A DNA stretch of 64,000 bases, taken from assembly GCA_963801255.1 (NCBI GenBank), contig CAWDEC010000005.1, forward strand, positions 1 through 64,000, read 5' to 3'. Positions 7,934-16,580 of the stretch are shown piece after piece. Positions within the stretch are counted from its first letter, which is position 1. The number at the start of each line of letters is the position of its first letter. The notes beneath the pieces were generated by a model. The model had not been told where the DNA came from. It saw only the letters and a program-made list of their open reading frames with translations, and searched no databases. This DNA is from JAICXG01 sp963801255. GTDB lineage: Bacteria; Verrucomicrobiota; Verrucomicrobiia; Chthoniobacterales; UBA10450. Made by a program: the position numbers and the translations under genes.

Positions 7934-9303
7934 AACGGACGGCGGTTCTCGATGTTGTTGGCCTAACGACTCCGCTGATCGAGCGAATGCCGCGTCTGCG
8001 CGAATTTGCTCGTGGTAAGGATTTGCGCACGATTGTGCCGGCGTTCCCGGCCGTCACCTGCACGGCTCAATCCACTTATCTTACCGGCGGCACGCCCGCA
8101 GAACACGGCATCGTCGGCAACGGCTGGTACGATCGCGATCTGGCAGAAGTTCATTTCTGGAAACAGTCGAACCACCTCGTGCGCGGCCGAAAACTCTGGG
8201 AGGAGTTGCGCGAAAAGATCCCGGGATTCACCTGCGCGAAACTCTTCTGGTGGTACAACATGTATTCCACCGCCGACTACTCAATCACGCCGCGGCCAAT
8301 GTATCCGGCGGACGGCCGCAAAGTCTTCGACGTTTATACCGCGCCGTTTGATCTCCGGTTCGCGATTAAGAAAGATCTCGGCGAATTTCCTTTCACCAGT
8401 TTCTGGGGGCCGGGGGCGGGAATTCATTCGTCTCGCTGGATCGCGGAATCGGCGAAGTGGATCGAGGAGCGCTATCAACCCACGCTTAGCCTGGTTTATC
8501 TTCCGCACCTCGATTACAACCTGCAAAAGATCGGGCCTAACGATTCTGGAATTGCGACTGACTTGGGGTTGCTCGACGATTTGTTAGGCGAACTCATCTC
8601 TTTTTTTCAGCAGCGCGAGGTTCAGCTCGTGATTCTTTCCGAGTACGGAATCACCCCGGTCGACCATCCGATTTCGCTCAATCGCGTCTTTCGGCAGCGC
8701 GGCTGGATTGCGATCAAGGACGAGCTGGGACTGGAGATGGTCGATTGCGGCGCGAGCAAGGTTTTCGCCGTAGCCGATCACCAGGTTGCACATGTCTACG
8801 TGAACCAGCCGTCTTTGCTCGAGGAAGCGCGTTCCGTTCTGCAGTCGGAAGCAGGCGTGGAAACTGTGCTCGATCGCACCGCACAGGCGCCGTTAGGCAT
8901 TGATCATCCGCGCGCCGGCGACCTTGTCGCGATCGCTGACGCCCGCAGCTGGTTCACCTATTACTATTGGCTCGACGATACATTTGCGCCCGACTTCGCG
9001 CGCACGGTCGATATCCATCGCAAGATTGGCTATGATCCGGCCGAGCTTTTCATCGACCCGGCGATCAAATTTCCCGCTGCGCGGGTCGGTGCATTTCTCT
9101 TAAGAAAAAAGCTCGGCCTTCGCGGGTTGCTCGAAGTCATTCCTCTCGACGCGACCCTCGTGAAAGGCTCGCACGGCCGGGTGCCGGAGCGCGCGGAAGA
9201 TCATCCGGTCATCATCGCCGACCACCTCGCGGTATCGCCGGATAGAGTAAGGGCAACCGATGTCTACGGATTACTCCGGAGCATTAGCCTCAATGCAACG
9301 TAA
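7930..9303 (+). CDS. eboF: Nucleotide pyrophosphatase/alkaline phosphatase-type EboF
   Basis: Type I phosphodiesterase/nucleotide-pyrophosphatase superfamily protein of 457 aa. Visible features are an early metal aspartate (VLDVVGLT), the nucleophile region PAVTCTAQSTYLTGGTPAEHG, LPHLDYN, a SEYGITPVDH metal motif, and a C-terminal GSHGR histidine region. No signal peptide is visible, so it probably acts in the cytoplasm. It is the last gene of the ebo operon (ATGA overlap with eboD), and a small hairpin follows at 9322-9337. The substrate is unknown, but a phosphate diester or pyrophosphate of the ebo product is plausible. Confidence 0.87.
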   Translation: MKRTAVLDVVGLTTPLIERMPRLREFARGKDLRTIVPAFPAVTCTAQSTYLTGGTPAEHGIVGNGWYDRDLAEVHFWKQSNHLVRGRKLWEELREKIPGFTCAKLFWWYNMYSTADYSITPRPMYPADGRKVFDVYTAPFDLRFAIKKDLGEFPFTSFWGPGAGIHSSRWIAESAKWIEERYQPTLSLVYLPHLDYNLQKIGPNDSGIATDLGLLDDLLGELISFFQQREVQLVILSEYGITPVDHPISLNRVFRQRGWIAIKDELGLEMVDCGASKVFAVADHQVAHVYVNQPSLLEEARSVLQSEAGVETVLDRTAQAPLGIDHPRAGDLVAIADARSWFTYYYWLDDTFAPDFARTVDIHRKIGYDPAELFIDPAIKFPAARVGAFLLRKKLGLRGLLEVIPLDATLVKGSHGRVPERAEDHPVIIADHLAVSPDRVRATDVYGLLRSISLNAT

Positions 9304-9321
9304 GGGTTTTGAAATTCTGTT

Positions 9322-9337
9322 TTCGCCACTTGGCGAA
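9322..9337. other. Short hairpin between eboF and dnaX
   Basis: A perfect inverted repeat, TTCGCC-ACTT-GGCGAA, lies in the 51-bp gap between the ebo operon and dnaX. No T-run follows, so it is a weak or factor-assisted terminator, or an operator for dnaX. Confidence 0.4.
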
Positions 9338-9354
9338 GGCACTAGATTGCGCGC

Positions 9355-10977
9355 GTGAGCTACCAGGTTTTTGCTCGAAAATATCGGCCCCAAACCTTCG
9401 ACGATCTGGTCGGGCAGGAGCACGTCACGCGCACGCTCAAGAATGCCGTCGAGCAGAATCGGCTCGCGCACGCCTATCTGTTTGTCGGTCCGCGCGGGAT
9501 TGGAAAAACCTCAAGCGCCCGCATTTTGGCCAAGGCGCTCAATTGCATTCATGGTCCCACCACGAGCCCGTGTGGCGTGTGCGACAACTGCAAGGAAATT
9601 GCCGCCGGCAACAGTCTTGATGTGCTGGAGATTGATGGCGCCAGTAATAACGGCGTTGAACAGGTGCGCGAGCTGCGTGACAACGTGCGCTACGCTCCGG
9701 CTAAGGCCCGTTACAAGATCTATATCATCGACGAAGTGCACATGCTCAGCACCCAGGCGTTTAATGCGCTGCTGAAAACTCTCGAAGAACCGCCCGAGCA
9801 CGTGAAGTTCATCTTTGCGACGACTGAGCCGCAAAAGGTTTTGCCCACGATTCTGAGTCGTTGCCAGCGTTTCGATCTGCATCGCATCCCGACGAACCTG
9901 ATCGCCGACCATCTCCAATTCATCGCGAAGCAGGAGAAGGTGAAACTCGAGCCCGCAGCGGCGCACGCGATCGCACGCGGGGCGGATGGGGGATTGCGCG
10001 ACGCGGAATCGATGCTCGATCAGCTGGTGGCTTTTTGCGGCGAGACGATCGCAGAGAGCGATGTGCTCAACGTTTTTGGTTTCACGAGCGAACAGACAGT
10101 GGCGAATTTTACCACCAGAATTCTGCGCGGCGAAACGTCCGAAGCGCTTGGCTTGCTCGATGAGCAGGCGGCAGCGGGCAAAGAGATGATGAAGCTGATG
10201 AGCGATCTGATTGCTCACCTGCGCGATCTGCTCGTCTACAAGGTAAAACCGGACGCTCTTTCCGCTGAGACTGCCTCCGAGCTGCAAGTGTCGTTAGGCA
10301 AAGAGGCGGACCTGGTGGAGACCGGCCGGCTCCTCGAGTTAATCGAGCAATTCGCGGAAGCCGAAGGTCGAATGAAATGGGTGCCTAACAAGAAGCTGCA
10401 TTTTGAAGTCGCGGTTATCAAAGCCATCCAAACGCTGAATCAGGTTACGCTCGATGAAGTAATCGAGAACTTGTCGGCCTTACGCAACCGTGGTGCGTCC
10501 GCTTCGCCTCCGCCAACACCGCCAGCACAGAAGTCTCTTGCGCAGCCGGCTTCAGCGCCGCAAGACAAGCCAGCGACCGCGCCTAACGAGGATATGAGCG
10601 CAGTCTGGGCCACCGTTGCTCAACTGGCCGGCTCCCGCCGGCCTTTAATGAAGCCGTGGCTCGAGAATGCGCATTTTCGCGGGGCACAGGACCGCGTCCT
10701 TCGCCTTGGCTTCGCGCCGGCCGGTAAGAGCGCGATGGAAGCACTTGCTCGACCCAATTACCGCACTTTCCTCGAAGGCCTGTTGAAGGAAGTTACGAGC
10801 GGCGACTGGAAGCTGGATCTAAACATCGTGGAAGGCCTGCCCGCACCCGTAAAGAAGCGGGAGAGCGAGGCTGAGACGAATCGGCCTAACGATGCCATTG
10901 ATTCCTTTCGAGACGATCCGCTTATTCAGGAAGCCTTGGAAATCTTTAAAGGAGAAATCAAATCTGTCACCAACTGA
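9355..10977 (+). CDS. dnaX: DNA polymerase III subunit gamma/tau
   Basis: Clamp-loader ATPase of the replisome. The 540-aa protein opens with the canonical SYQVFARKYRPQTFDDLVGQ. It has Walker A at residues 45-52 (GPRGIGKT), a four-cysteine zinc module (C64, C73, C76, C79), the DEVHML Walker B and the TILSRCQRF sensor region. A Pro/Ala-rich linker begins near residue 380, followed by a tau-like C-terminal domain. The start is GTG at 9355. ybaB follows 20 bp downstream, the common dnaX-ybaB pair, but recR is not present next to it. The dispersed 9-mer occurs three times inside the gene. Confidence 0.96.
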   Translation: MSYQVFARKYRPQTFDDLVGQEHVTRTLKNAVEQNRLAHAYLFVGPRGIGKTSSARILAKALNCIHGPTTSPCGVCDNCKEIAAGNSLDVLEIDGASNNGVEQVRELRDNVRYAPAKARYKIYIIDEVHMLSTQAFNALLKTLEEPPEHVKFIFATTEPQKVLPTILSRCQRFDLHRIPTNLIADHLQFIAKQEKVKLEPAAAHAIARGADGGLRDAESMLDQLVAFCGETIAESDVLNVFGFTSEQTVANFTTRILRGETSEALGLLDEQAAAGKEMMKLMSDLIAHLRDLLVYKVKPDALSAETASELQVSLGKEADLVETGRLLELIEQFAEAEGRMKWVPNKKLHFEVAVIKAIQTLNQVTLDEVIENLSALRNRGASASPPPTPPAQKSLAQPASAPQDKPATAPNEDMSAVWATVAQLAGSRRPLMKPWLENAHFRGAQDRVLRLGFAPAGKSAMEALARPNYRTFLEGLLKEVTSGDWKLDLNIVEGLPAPVKKRESEAETNRPNDAIDSFRDDPLIQEALEIFKGEIKSVTN

Positions 10978-10997
10978 CCTAACGAATAAAAGAGACG

Positions 10998-11318
10998 ATG
11001 AATATCAACAAGTTGATGAAGCAAGCGCAGAAAATGCAGGAGCAGATGGCCAAGACGCAGGCCGAGCTTGAAGAAAAAACTGTCGAGGTCGTGACAGGCG
11101 GCGGTCGGGTCACGGTGGTGGCTAATGGTGCCGGAGACATCCTCTCGCTCAAGATCGCGAAAGAAGTCGTCGACCCCGAGGACGTGGAAATTTTGGAAGA
11201 CATGATCCTGAGCGGCGTGCAACAAGCCATCGCCAAAGGCAAGGAGATGGCCGGCTCGGAAATGTCGAAGTTGACCGGTGGGATGAATCTACCCGGGCTA
11301 AGTGGACTCGGTCTGTAG
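10998..11318 (+). CDS. ybaB: YbaB/EbfC nucleoid-associated protein
   Basis: A 106-aa DNA-binding protein of the YbaB/EbfC family: an N-terminal coiled helix (NINKLMKQAQKMQEQM), a central VEVVTGGGRVTVVANG beta sheet, and a C-terminal helix with a Gly/Leu-rich tail. The length is typical. It lies directly after dnaX as in many bacteria. Its 3' end overlaps the convergent opgH by 21 bp, so no dedicated terminator fits between them. One copy of the 8-mer CCTAACGA (10978-10985) lies at its 5' side in the dnaX-ybaB gap. Confidence 0.94.
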   Translation: MNINKLMKQAQKMQEQMAKTQAELEEKTVEVVTGGGRVTVVANGAGDILSLKIAKEVVDPEDVEILEDMILSGVQQAIAKGKEMAGSEMSKLTGGMNLPGLSGLGL

Positions 11319-13310
11319 TTCTCGCCCAACCAGCGATTCCGGACGCGCGAAGTGGCTCAGCTCGCGCCGCCAGGCCGAGGACAGGTGGGAAGCGGGGGTG
11401 CTCCAGATTTGCCGATGAAGCTGAGCCATCTCTCCATTCATTGGGACGGGAGACGCGGGGTGGAGCAGCTGATCGAGCATGGTTGCCTTCCTATGTTCGT
11501 TAGTCCGAGCCAAGGCCTGCTCCAGGGAGGTGATTTCAACAGACGGCGCCAGCTCGCTTGGGACTATAAAGTAGCCGGCTTTTCGCAGGCCAGCACCGAG
11601 TTTTGCATTCCCGACCAAGGCCGTGAGGGGAACCGCCGTTAGCCAGCCGAGAGCGATCGGAAGGAGCCAGAGAAGGTAACCGGGCGTAAGCCACCAGGTA
11701 ACAAGCGCAACGATCAAGCCTGCTATACTTGTTAGGCCAAACACATCCCAGGCGTCGCGCCAGGCAATGCTCTGCGCGCAGCGGCGTTCCTGAGCCTGCC
11801 ACTCGACCTTCTTCCCTAGCCAACTGAAAAGGACGAATTTCGCGTGGAAGAAAAGGAACACAGGAGCAATCAGGATGGAGATGAACATCTCAACGAGAGT
11901 GCTCACGACCATTTTGCCGGCGCCGCCGAATTCGCGAGCGCGTCCGCGCTGTAAAGCCAGCGCGAGAGCGAGCAACTTCGGCAGGAGGAGTAGGAACATG
12001 GTGAATCCGAAAAGAAGAACGGCAATTTGCGCGCGGGCGACGTCGGCGAAGAGACCATCACTGAAAGGCGCGGCAGTCAGGTTTTTCACGAAGCCGAGAA
12101 TGAGAACGAGAAGGAGCAGCGGTGAAGCGAGGAAGGAGAAAATGCCGTGCAGAAAATGGAAGCGCGTTATGGGCTTAAAGCCGCGGGCCAGGGCGAGCGG
12201 CCAATGCTGTAGATTGCCCTGGCACCAGCGGCGATCGCGTTTCAGGTGCTCAACCACTGTCGGAGGTGTCTCTTCGTAGCTGCCGTCGAGATCCTCCGCC
12301 AGATGCACTTCCCAGCCCGCGCGACGCATCAGAGCAGCCTCGACGAAATCATGGCTCATCGGCCGGGATCCGATCGAGCTTCGTCCCGGCAGTTCAGGCA
12401 GCGCGCAATGTTGCATAAACGGCGCGAGACGGATGATGGCGTTGTGGCCCCAGAAGTTACTTTCTTCCTGCTGCCAAAAGCAGGCGCCGGCGGCGAAGAT
12501 TGGACCATAGAGTGACATGGCAAATTGCTGTAGCCGGCTCCAGATCGTCAGGCCATTGATGGCCTGCGGGACGGTTTGCAGAATGCCGATGCGATGATTG
12601 GCTTCCATTCGCCTAACGAGTTCAACCAGTGTGCTCGCGCTCATCAGACTGTCGGCATCGAGGCAAATCATGTAGCGGTACTGGCTGCCCCAGCGCCGGC
12701 AGAAATCCGCGATATTCCCGCTCTTGCGATTGAGCGGCAGTTTGCGCCGGCGATAGAAAATCCGATCGGGCCCTAACTGCGCGGCCATCCGGGCCCAGGC
12801 CAGTTTTTCCGCGTGCGCTTTTTCTTCATCGGTGGAATCGCTCAGGACGAAAAATTGAAAACGGTCGATTGCGCCTAACGATCGCAGCGCATCGTGCATG
12901 ACTCGCAAACGAGCGAACACAGCGGCGACATCTTCGTTGTAGACCGGGACGACGATCGCCGTCGTTGGCAAACGCGAGAGATTTTCCCCGGCGATGAGGT
13001 TGTCCGCGGTCTGCGCCGCTTTCCGATCGCTTAGAATGAGAAAGCCAAAGAAGGCCTGGGAAAACCCGATTGCGACGTACGTGAAAAGCGGGAGGAACAG
13101 AGTGAAGAGCAGAACGTTAACCGGTGACCAACCCTCCGCGGCGAGCAAGCTCCACTCAAAAGTGCCGGCGAGGAGGGTGAGCAGCCCAATGAGGACCGCG
13201 AATGCGAGACGATGGTGATGATAACGGGTTTGCGGAATGACCCGCGTCCATTGCGCGACATCGGAAAAATCGAAAACTTGCTCCGCGGCGGAGCCAGGCA
13301 AATCTTCCAT
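11298..13310 (-). CDS. opgH: Glucan biosynthesis glucosyltransferase OpgH (MdoH)
   Basis: Inner-membrane GT2 glycosyltransferase that polymerises and exports beta-1,2-linked glucan backbones for osmoregulated periplasmic glucans. In the 670-aa protein, two N-terminal membrane helices are followed by a cytosolic GT domain with VPVYNEDVAAV, the D-A-D-S metal motif, and KRDRRWCQGN (the Q/RxxRW-type signature). A cluster of C-terminal membrane segments follows. It is the downstream gene of the opgG - small gene - opgH set, 9 bp after the 116-aa gene. It is shorter than the roughly 850-aa E. coli protein, mainly at the N-terminus, as in many non-enteric homologues. Confidence 0.93.
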   Translation of the reverse strand: MEDLPGSAAEQVFDFSDVAQWTRVIPQTRYHHHRLAFAVLIGLLTLLAGTFEWSLLAAEGWSPVNVLLFTLFLPLFTYVAIGFSQAFFGFLILSDRKAAQTADNLIAGENLSRLPTTAIVVPVYNEDVAAVFARLRVMHDALRSLGAIDRFQFFVLSDSTDEEKAHAEKLAWARMAAQLGPDRIFYRRRKLPLNRKSGNIADFCRRWGSQYRYMICLDADSLMSASTLVELVRRMEANHRIGILQTVPQAINGLTIWSRLQQFAMSLYGPIFAAGACFWQQEESNFWGHNAIIRLAPFMQHCALPELPGRSSIGSRPMSHDFVEAALMRRAGWEVHLAEDLDGSYEETPPTVVEHLKRDRRWCQGNLQHWPLALARGFKPITRFHFLHGIFSFLASPLLLLVLILGFVKNLTAAPFSDGLFADVARAQIAVLLFGFTMFLLLLPKLLALALALQRGRAREFGGAGKMVVSTLVEMFISILIAPVFLFFHAKFVLFSWLGKKVEWQAQERRCAQSIAWRDAWDVFGLTSIAGLIVALVTWWLTPGYLLWLLPIALGWLTAVPLTALVGNAKLGAGLRKAGYFIVPSELAPSVEITSLEQALARTNEHRKATMLDQLLHPASPVPMNGEMAQLHRQIWSTPASHLSSAWRRELSHFARPESLVGRELQTEST

Positions 13311-13319
13311 CGTACCTGA

Positions 13320-13670
13320 CTAGTTGGCTCCGGCGAACGGAAGAAGTTGGGTGCGGAAAAGACGACGCAAACCTTCGTGGAACGGGAATTCGACTTTTTC
13401 CGGAAGCATGGCGGCGCGCTGGATGGGAGGCGTCATGGCGATGGTTGCGGGCGTTTCCTTCGGCAGAATCGCAAACAGCGTTTGCATCACCAGGGTAACG
13501 GGATGAGTCGCGACATTTTCTTCCTGCTCGCGGGCGGTTTGTATCGCGCGCACGAGTAGCTCGCGCTCGGCAGGACCAAACTCGCCATGCAAAGCGCGCA
13601 AATACGTCTCCGCGCGTTGTTGCGCTTCGCGCCATGCGTCGGGGCCGTAGTCTGTGATTTCGTAACTCAT
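13320..13670 (-). CDS. Small conserved-looking protein between opgG and opgH
   Basis: A 116-aa soluble protein that I do not recognise. I start it at the ATG at 13670 (MSYEITDYGPDAWREA). The open frame extends further upstream only through the opgG coding region. It begins 28 bp after opgG and ends 9 bp before opgH, which makes co-transcription and a real gene likely. Content is helical and charged (REAQQRAETYLRALHG, then a TPPIQRAAMLPEKVEFPFHEG segment) with no leader or membrane segment. A role in glucan synthesis is inferred only from position. Confidence 0.7.
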   Translation of the reverse strand: MSYEITDYGPDAWREAQQRAETYLRALHGEFGPAERELLVRAIQTAREQEENVATHPVTLVMQTLFAILPKETPATIAMTPPIQRAAMLPEKVEFPFHEGLRRLFRTQLLPFAGAN

Positions 13671-13698
13671 CCGTGGGTGTTCATCCGACGACGCGGGC

Positions 13699-15018
13699 TT
13701 ACTCTTTATTCGATTCTCGTGTAAACCAGTGAAGCCGATATTTGAACTCAAGTTCATCACCGGCTGCGGGCTTTTTCTCGGGCTCCCAAAAGGCAACGAC
13801 GTTGTCACTATATTCGTTCGCAGTTGGGAGTTGCAGGAGATGCATTTTGCCCGCACCCCACTCGCCTAACGACTCCACCATCACGCTGGGACGGCGGGAA
13901 TATTTCGCCTCATCGTCGCGATAATGCGCCGGGTTGCGATCGCGTTGGAGAAGGCCGAAACCCTTCGGATTGATCTCGGGAAACAAGTGCGTCGTCACGT
14001 GATCGACCTGCCGCAGAGTCTGCACCTCGTTTTCGCCTTCGGCGGTTTTGATGAGCAGCGTATCGGAGTCATGCACCTCGGGGCGCTTGTCGTTAGGCGG
14101 GCGCTGATTGTTTTCGTCCCGCCAAAACATGCTGGTAAGCGGGGCCAGGCCGAGCACCTGCACCGGTTTTCGAAAAAAGAGGTGGTTTTCGATCTCGATC
14201 GTCGTTTCCGCTCCGGGCCGGATGAGAAAACGATAAGCGCCGCTCAGGCTCTGGCTGTCGAGCAGAGCGAAGAACTGCATTTCGCGCGCGTTTGGCGGTG
14301 GTTTACAGAGCCAGAAGGCGCGAAAGGTGGGAAATTCTTCCGGCAAATTTTCCGCCGTGTCGATCGCGAGTCCGCGGGCGGAAATGCCGTAGACCTGTCC
14401 GGCTGCGAGAGCGCGGAAATAGCTTGAGCCGATGAAAGAAATCACTTCATCGACCGGCCGGTCGTGGTCGAGCGGATAAAGCAGACGGAAACCGGCGAAG
14501 CCAAGTTTTTCGTCGCCGGAAATGGCGGAGCCGACCGCGTCCAGTTGATGGTAGCGGAAAAACTTCGGACTGAACCTGACCGGCCGGGATTCGCCGTGGT
14601 CAACTTCGTAGATCGCGACTGGCTGCTTATAGATGTAACCGGGGTGAAAGAACTGCACCTGGAAACGACTCGGCTGGCCAAACCAAAGTCCCTCTTCGCG
14701 CCGAAAGGTGATGATGCGGTAGGTGTCATAAGTGAGCTGCTGGAGAGGTCCAGGCAGCGCTATCTCGCCGGACTGCCAAGGCGTTTGCGCGATTTCCCTG
14801 GCCTGCCTGACGACATCCGCGAAAACCTTGTCGTTAGGCGATGCGGCTGCCGTCCCGATGAGCGCGGCGCAGTAGAAAAGAAGGTGCTGCCAGAAACTAC
14901 AACGCCACCATCCGCCGTTGGTGTTGCTCGTAAACCGCCACCTCGCGAATCCCGAGCTCGCCCATCTTTTGCGCGAGGCGTTCGAAGTTTTCTCCCTGCT
15001 GCACGTGTGAATGGCCAT
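13699..15018 (-). CDS. opgG: Glucan biosynthesis protein OpgG (MdoG), periplasmic
   Basis: Periplasmic protein required for osmoregulated periplasmic glucan synthesis. The body (about residue 60 on) has the family pattern: FADVVRQAREIAQTPW, LTYDTYRIITFRREEGLWF, FQVQFFHPGYIYKQPV, FRYHQLDAVGSAISGDEKLGFAGFRLLYPL and AFWEPEKKPAAGDELEF. A hydrophobic export segment lies at about residues 43-59. The only ATG, GTG, TTG or CTG in frame ahead of that segment is 15018, so the gene overlaps the preceding phosphatase gene by 122 bp, unless an unusual start is used. That leaves a long, charged N-terminal extension before the leader, which is odd. Confidence 0.9.
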   Translation of the reverse strand: MAIHTCSREKTSNASRKRWASSGFARWRFTSNTNGGWWRCSFWQHLLFYCAALIGTAAASPNDKVFADVVRQAREIAQTPWQSGEIALPGPLQQLTYDTYRIITFRREEGLWFGQPSRFQVQFFHPGYIYKQPVAIYEVDHGESRPVRFSPKFFRYHQLDAVGSAISGDEKLGFAGFRLLYPLDHDRPVDEVISFIGSSYFRALAAGQVYGISARGLAIDTAENLPEEFPTFRAFWLCKPPPNAREMQFFALLDSQSLSGAYRFLIRPGAETTIEIENHLFFRKPVQVLGLAPLTSMFWRDENNQRPPNDKRPEVHDSDTLLIKTAEGENEVQTLRQVDHVTTHLFPEINPKGFGLLQRDRNPAHYRDDEAKYSRRPSVMVESLGEWGAGKMHLLQLPTANEYSDNVVAFWEPEKKPAAGDELEFKYRLHWFTRESNKE

Positions 15019-15673
15019 CGGATGCGGTGGTAAATGGAATTTCTTTTTTCATCGCGCGCCGGATGATTTCTTCGCTTGGATAAATCTCATTTACTGGTTT
15101 CCGCCAGCCGGCGGTCGATAACTCGAGCGCGAGATCGACTTCGCGAATTTCAGAAAGGACCGCGTCGAGCAGCTCATCGAAGTTCTGCGTTGGACGAAAC
15201 CCAAAAATCTTCACCAAGTCGAGATGCGCCATGCAATCGACCAGCCCGCTCTCGAGCATGTTACGAATCCGTTCGTAATAATCGGCATAGACCCGATCGA
15301 TGTCGCGCCGGGCAAACTCGGCTTCCTCGCCCGTATGATCGAATGCCCAGTCACCCTCCAGGAAATGGACCGAACCGAGGACAAAATCGAGCCGCTCCCA
15401 ATTCCTTTCCACCCAGGCGCGGCCGGCCGCAGAGTTAGTCGGATCATTATCTAACTCAATGCCCGCGCGAATCTTTAAATCGGGATTTGTCTCACGAAAC
15501 CGTTCGATCTGGTCAAAATCGACGCCTTGGTGATAACGGTCGTGATCCGTGAGCGCAAAGTCGCTCAGCCCGCTCTCCCGCGCATGATCCGCCCAAGGTT
15601 GGAGTAACTGCTGAGTATAAGTCTGAAGTCGATGACCCTGGGGGTGGAGATGGTAGTCGGAAAAGAGTTTCAT
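14897..15673 (-). CDS. PHP-domain phosphatase, HisJ-like histidinol-phosphatase
   Basis: Polymerase-and-histidinol-phosphatase (PHP) fold metal phosphoesterase of 258 aa. The metal ligands are visible as DYHLHPQGH, ALTDHDRY, GIELDND, GSVHFLEG, MAHLDLVK and TASDGHSH. It fits the HisK/HisJ histidinol-phosphatase type, so histidine biosynthesis is the likely pathway, but related PHP phosphatases cannot be excluded. I prefer the ATG at 15673 to the in-frame TTG three codons upstream. Its 3' end overlaps opgG by 122 bp, and the BsuPI-domain gene precedes it by 67 bp on the same strand. Confidence 0.85.
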   Translation of the reverse strand: MKLFSDYHLHPQGHRLQTYTQQLLQPWADHARESGLSDFALTDHDRYHQGVDFDQIERFRETNPDLKIRAGIELDNDPTNSAAGRAWVERNWERLDFVLGSVHFLEGDWAFDHTGEEAEFARRDIDRVYADYYERIRNMLESGLVDCMAHLDLVKIFGFRPTQNFDELLDAVLSEIREVDLALELSTAGWRKPVNEIYPSEEIIRRAMKKEIPFTTASDGHSHVQQGENFERLAQKMGELGIREVAVYEQHQRRMVAL

Positions 15674-15740
15674 CAGGTTCAAACGTGAATCGCCCCGCGG
15701 TAAATGTCGCTTTAGATCTCTCGCCAGACGCGTTCGCCTC

Positions 15741-16256
15741 TTACGGCGCGGCGATCGATTTGCGTTGTGCGTCCAATTCAGGATACGCTGGAACTGTCAC
15801 CTCCACGGTGAACACTTTGCCGGCACTGAGCTCGCGAGTCGCGATTGTTTCCGAATATTCGACGTGCTCGTCGGGATTGATCAGAAGGTTGGCTGATTTG
15901 TCTTCGAATGCGCGATTCTCCGACCAGCGGGTCACGACACGGCCGGAGGAATCGTGGAGCAGAATCTCGATCCGTTGCTCACTCGGAAAATTCAGCTCGA
16001 CCGCTTTCGGGCCGCGGTTGCTGAGGATCACGCGTACCGAAAGTTGTCGCGTCTCAGAGAGCTTCACCGGTTCGTTAGGCAGGTCCACACTCAAGACCAG
16101 ACCGTTGAGACTTTTGTTCTTATAGACGGGATATTTTTCTCCGGAGTGCAACGGATGGAAAACGTGATTGAGCCAGCTGCCCTTTTGCTCCTGCGCGGGA
16201 ACCGCGCTGATGGAAGTAAATAAAATGAGCGTGGCCAAACCGGAGATTCGTCTCAT
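15741..16256 (-). CDS. Exported BsuPI-domain protein
   Basis: A 171-aa protein with a signal peptide (ISGLATLILFTSISAVPAQ) and one immunoglobulin-like domain of the BsuPI type (intracellular proteinase inhibitor family). The typical ordering is visible: a VRVILSNRGPKAVELNF strand, IEILLHDSSGRVVTRWSENRAF, then NPDEHVEYSETI. The ATG at 16256 is preferred to an upstream TTG because it gives a compact leader. In other bacteria this domain occurs in extracellular or envelope proteins, and its target here is unknown. The dispersed 9-mer lies inside it at 16072. Confidence 0.75.
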   Translation of the reverse strand: MRRISGLATLILFTSISAVPAQEQKGSWLNHVFHPLHSGEKYPVYKNKSLNGLVLSVDLPNEPVKLSETRQLSVRVILSNRGPKAVELNFPSEQRIEILLHDSSGRVVTRWSENRAFEDKSANLLINPDEHVEYSETIATRELSAGKVFTVEVTVPAYPELDAQRKSIAAP

Positions 16257-16580
16257 TCGTCTCAAAGAGTTCAATCGTCGCGAGAACTGTCAAACCTTAA
16301 TCGAACCGCGCATGTGGAATTGGCTTTTGCCAGACGAATAAAGATATCCGGCCGATGAAATCTGAAGCCGACCGGCGGCCCGAAGAAAATGGCGCGATCG
16401 TCTGCTACCCGGGGTTGAAAACCGGACCTCACCGCCGACGGAAGAACCCGCAGCGGTTCCGGCTTCGCCTAGATCGGTGCCATGGCAGCGTCTGAAGAAT
16501 CAAAGAAATCCGTCTCCAGAGCGATCCAATCCCTTTTGCAAGTTCTTGTCGATGCCGGGGCATCAAGGATAGTGAGAAAG
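16257..16580. other. Intergenic stretch between divergent genes
   Basis: A 324-bp region separates the minus-strand BsuPI-domain gene from the plus-strand M23 peptidase gene. It should hold promoters for both, but I see no convincing -35/-10 pairs, riboswitch or RNA gene. A plus-strand open frame enters at 16482, but the likely start of the peptidase is the ATG at 16581 (or a GTG at 16572). The dispersed 9-mer is absent. Confidence 0.5.
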
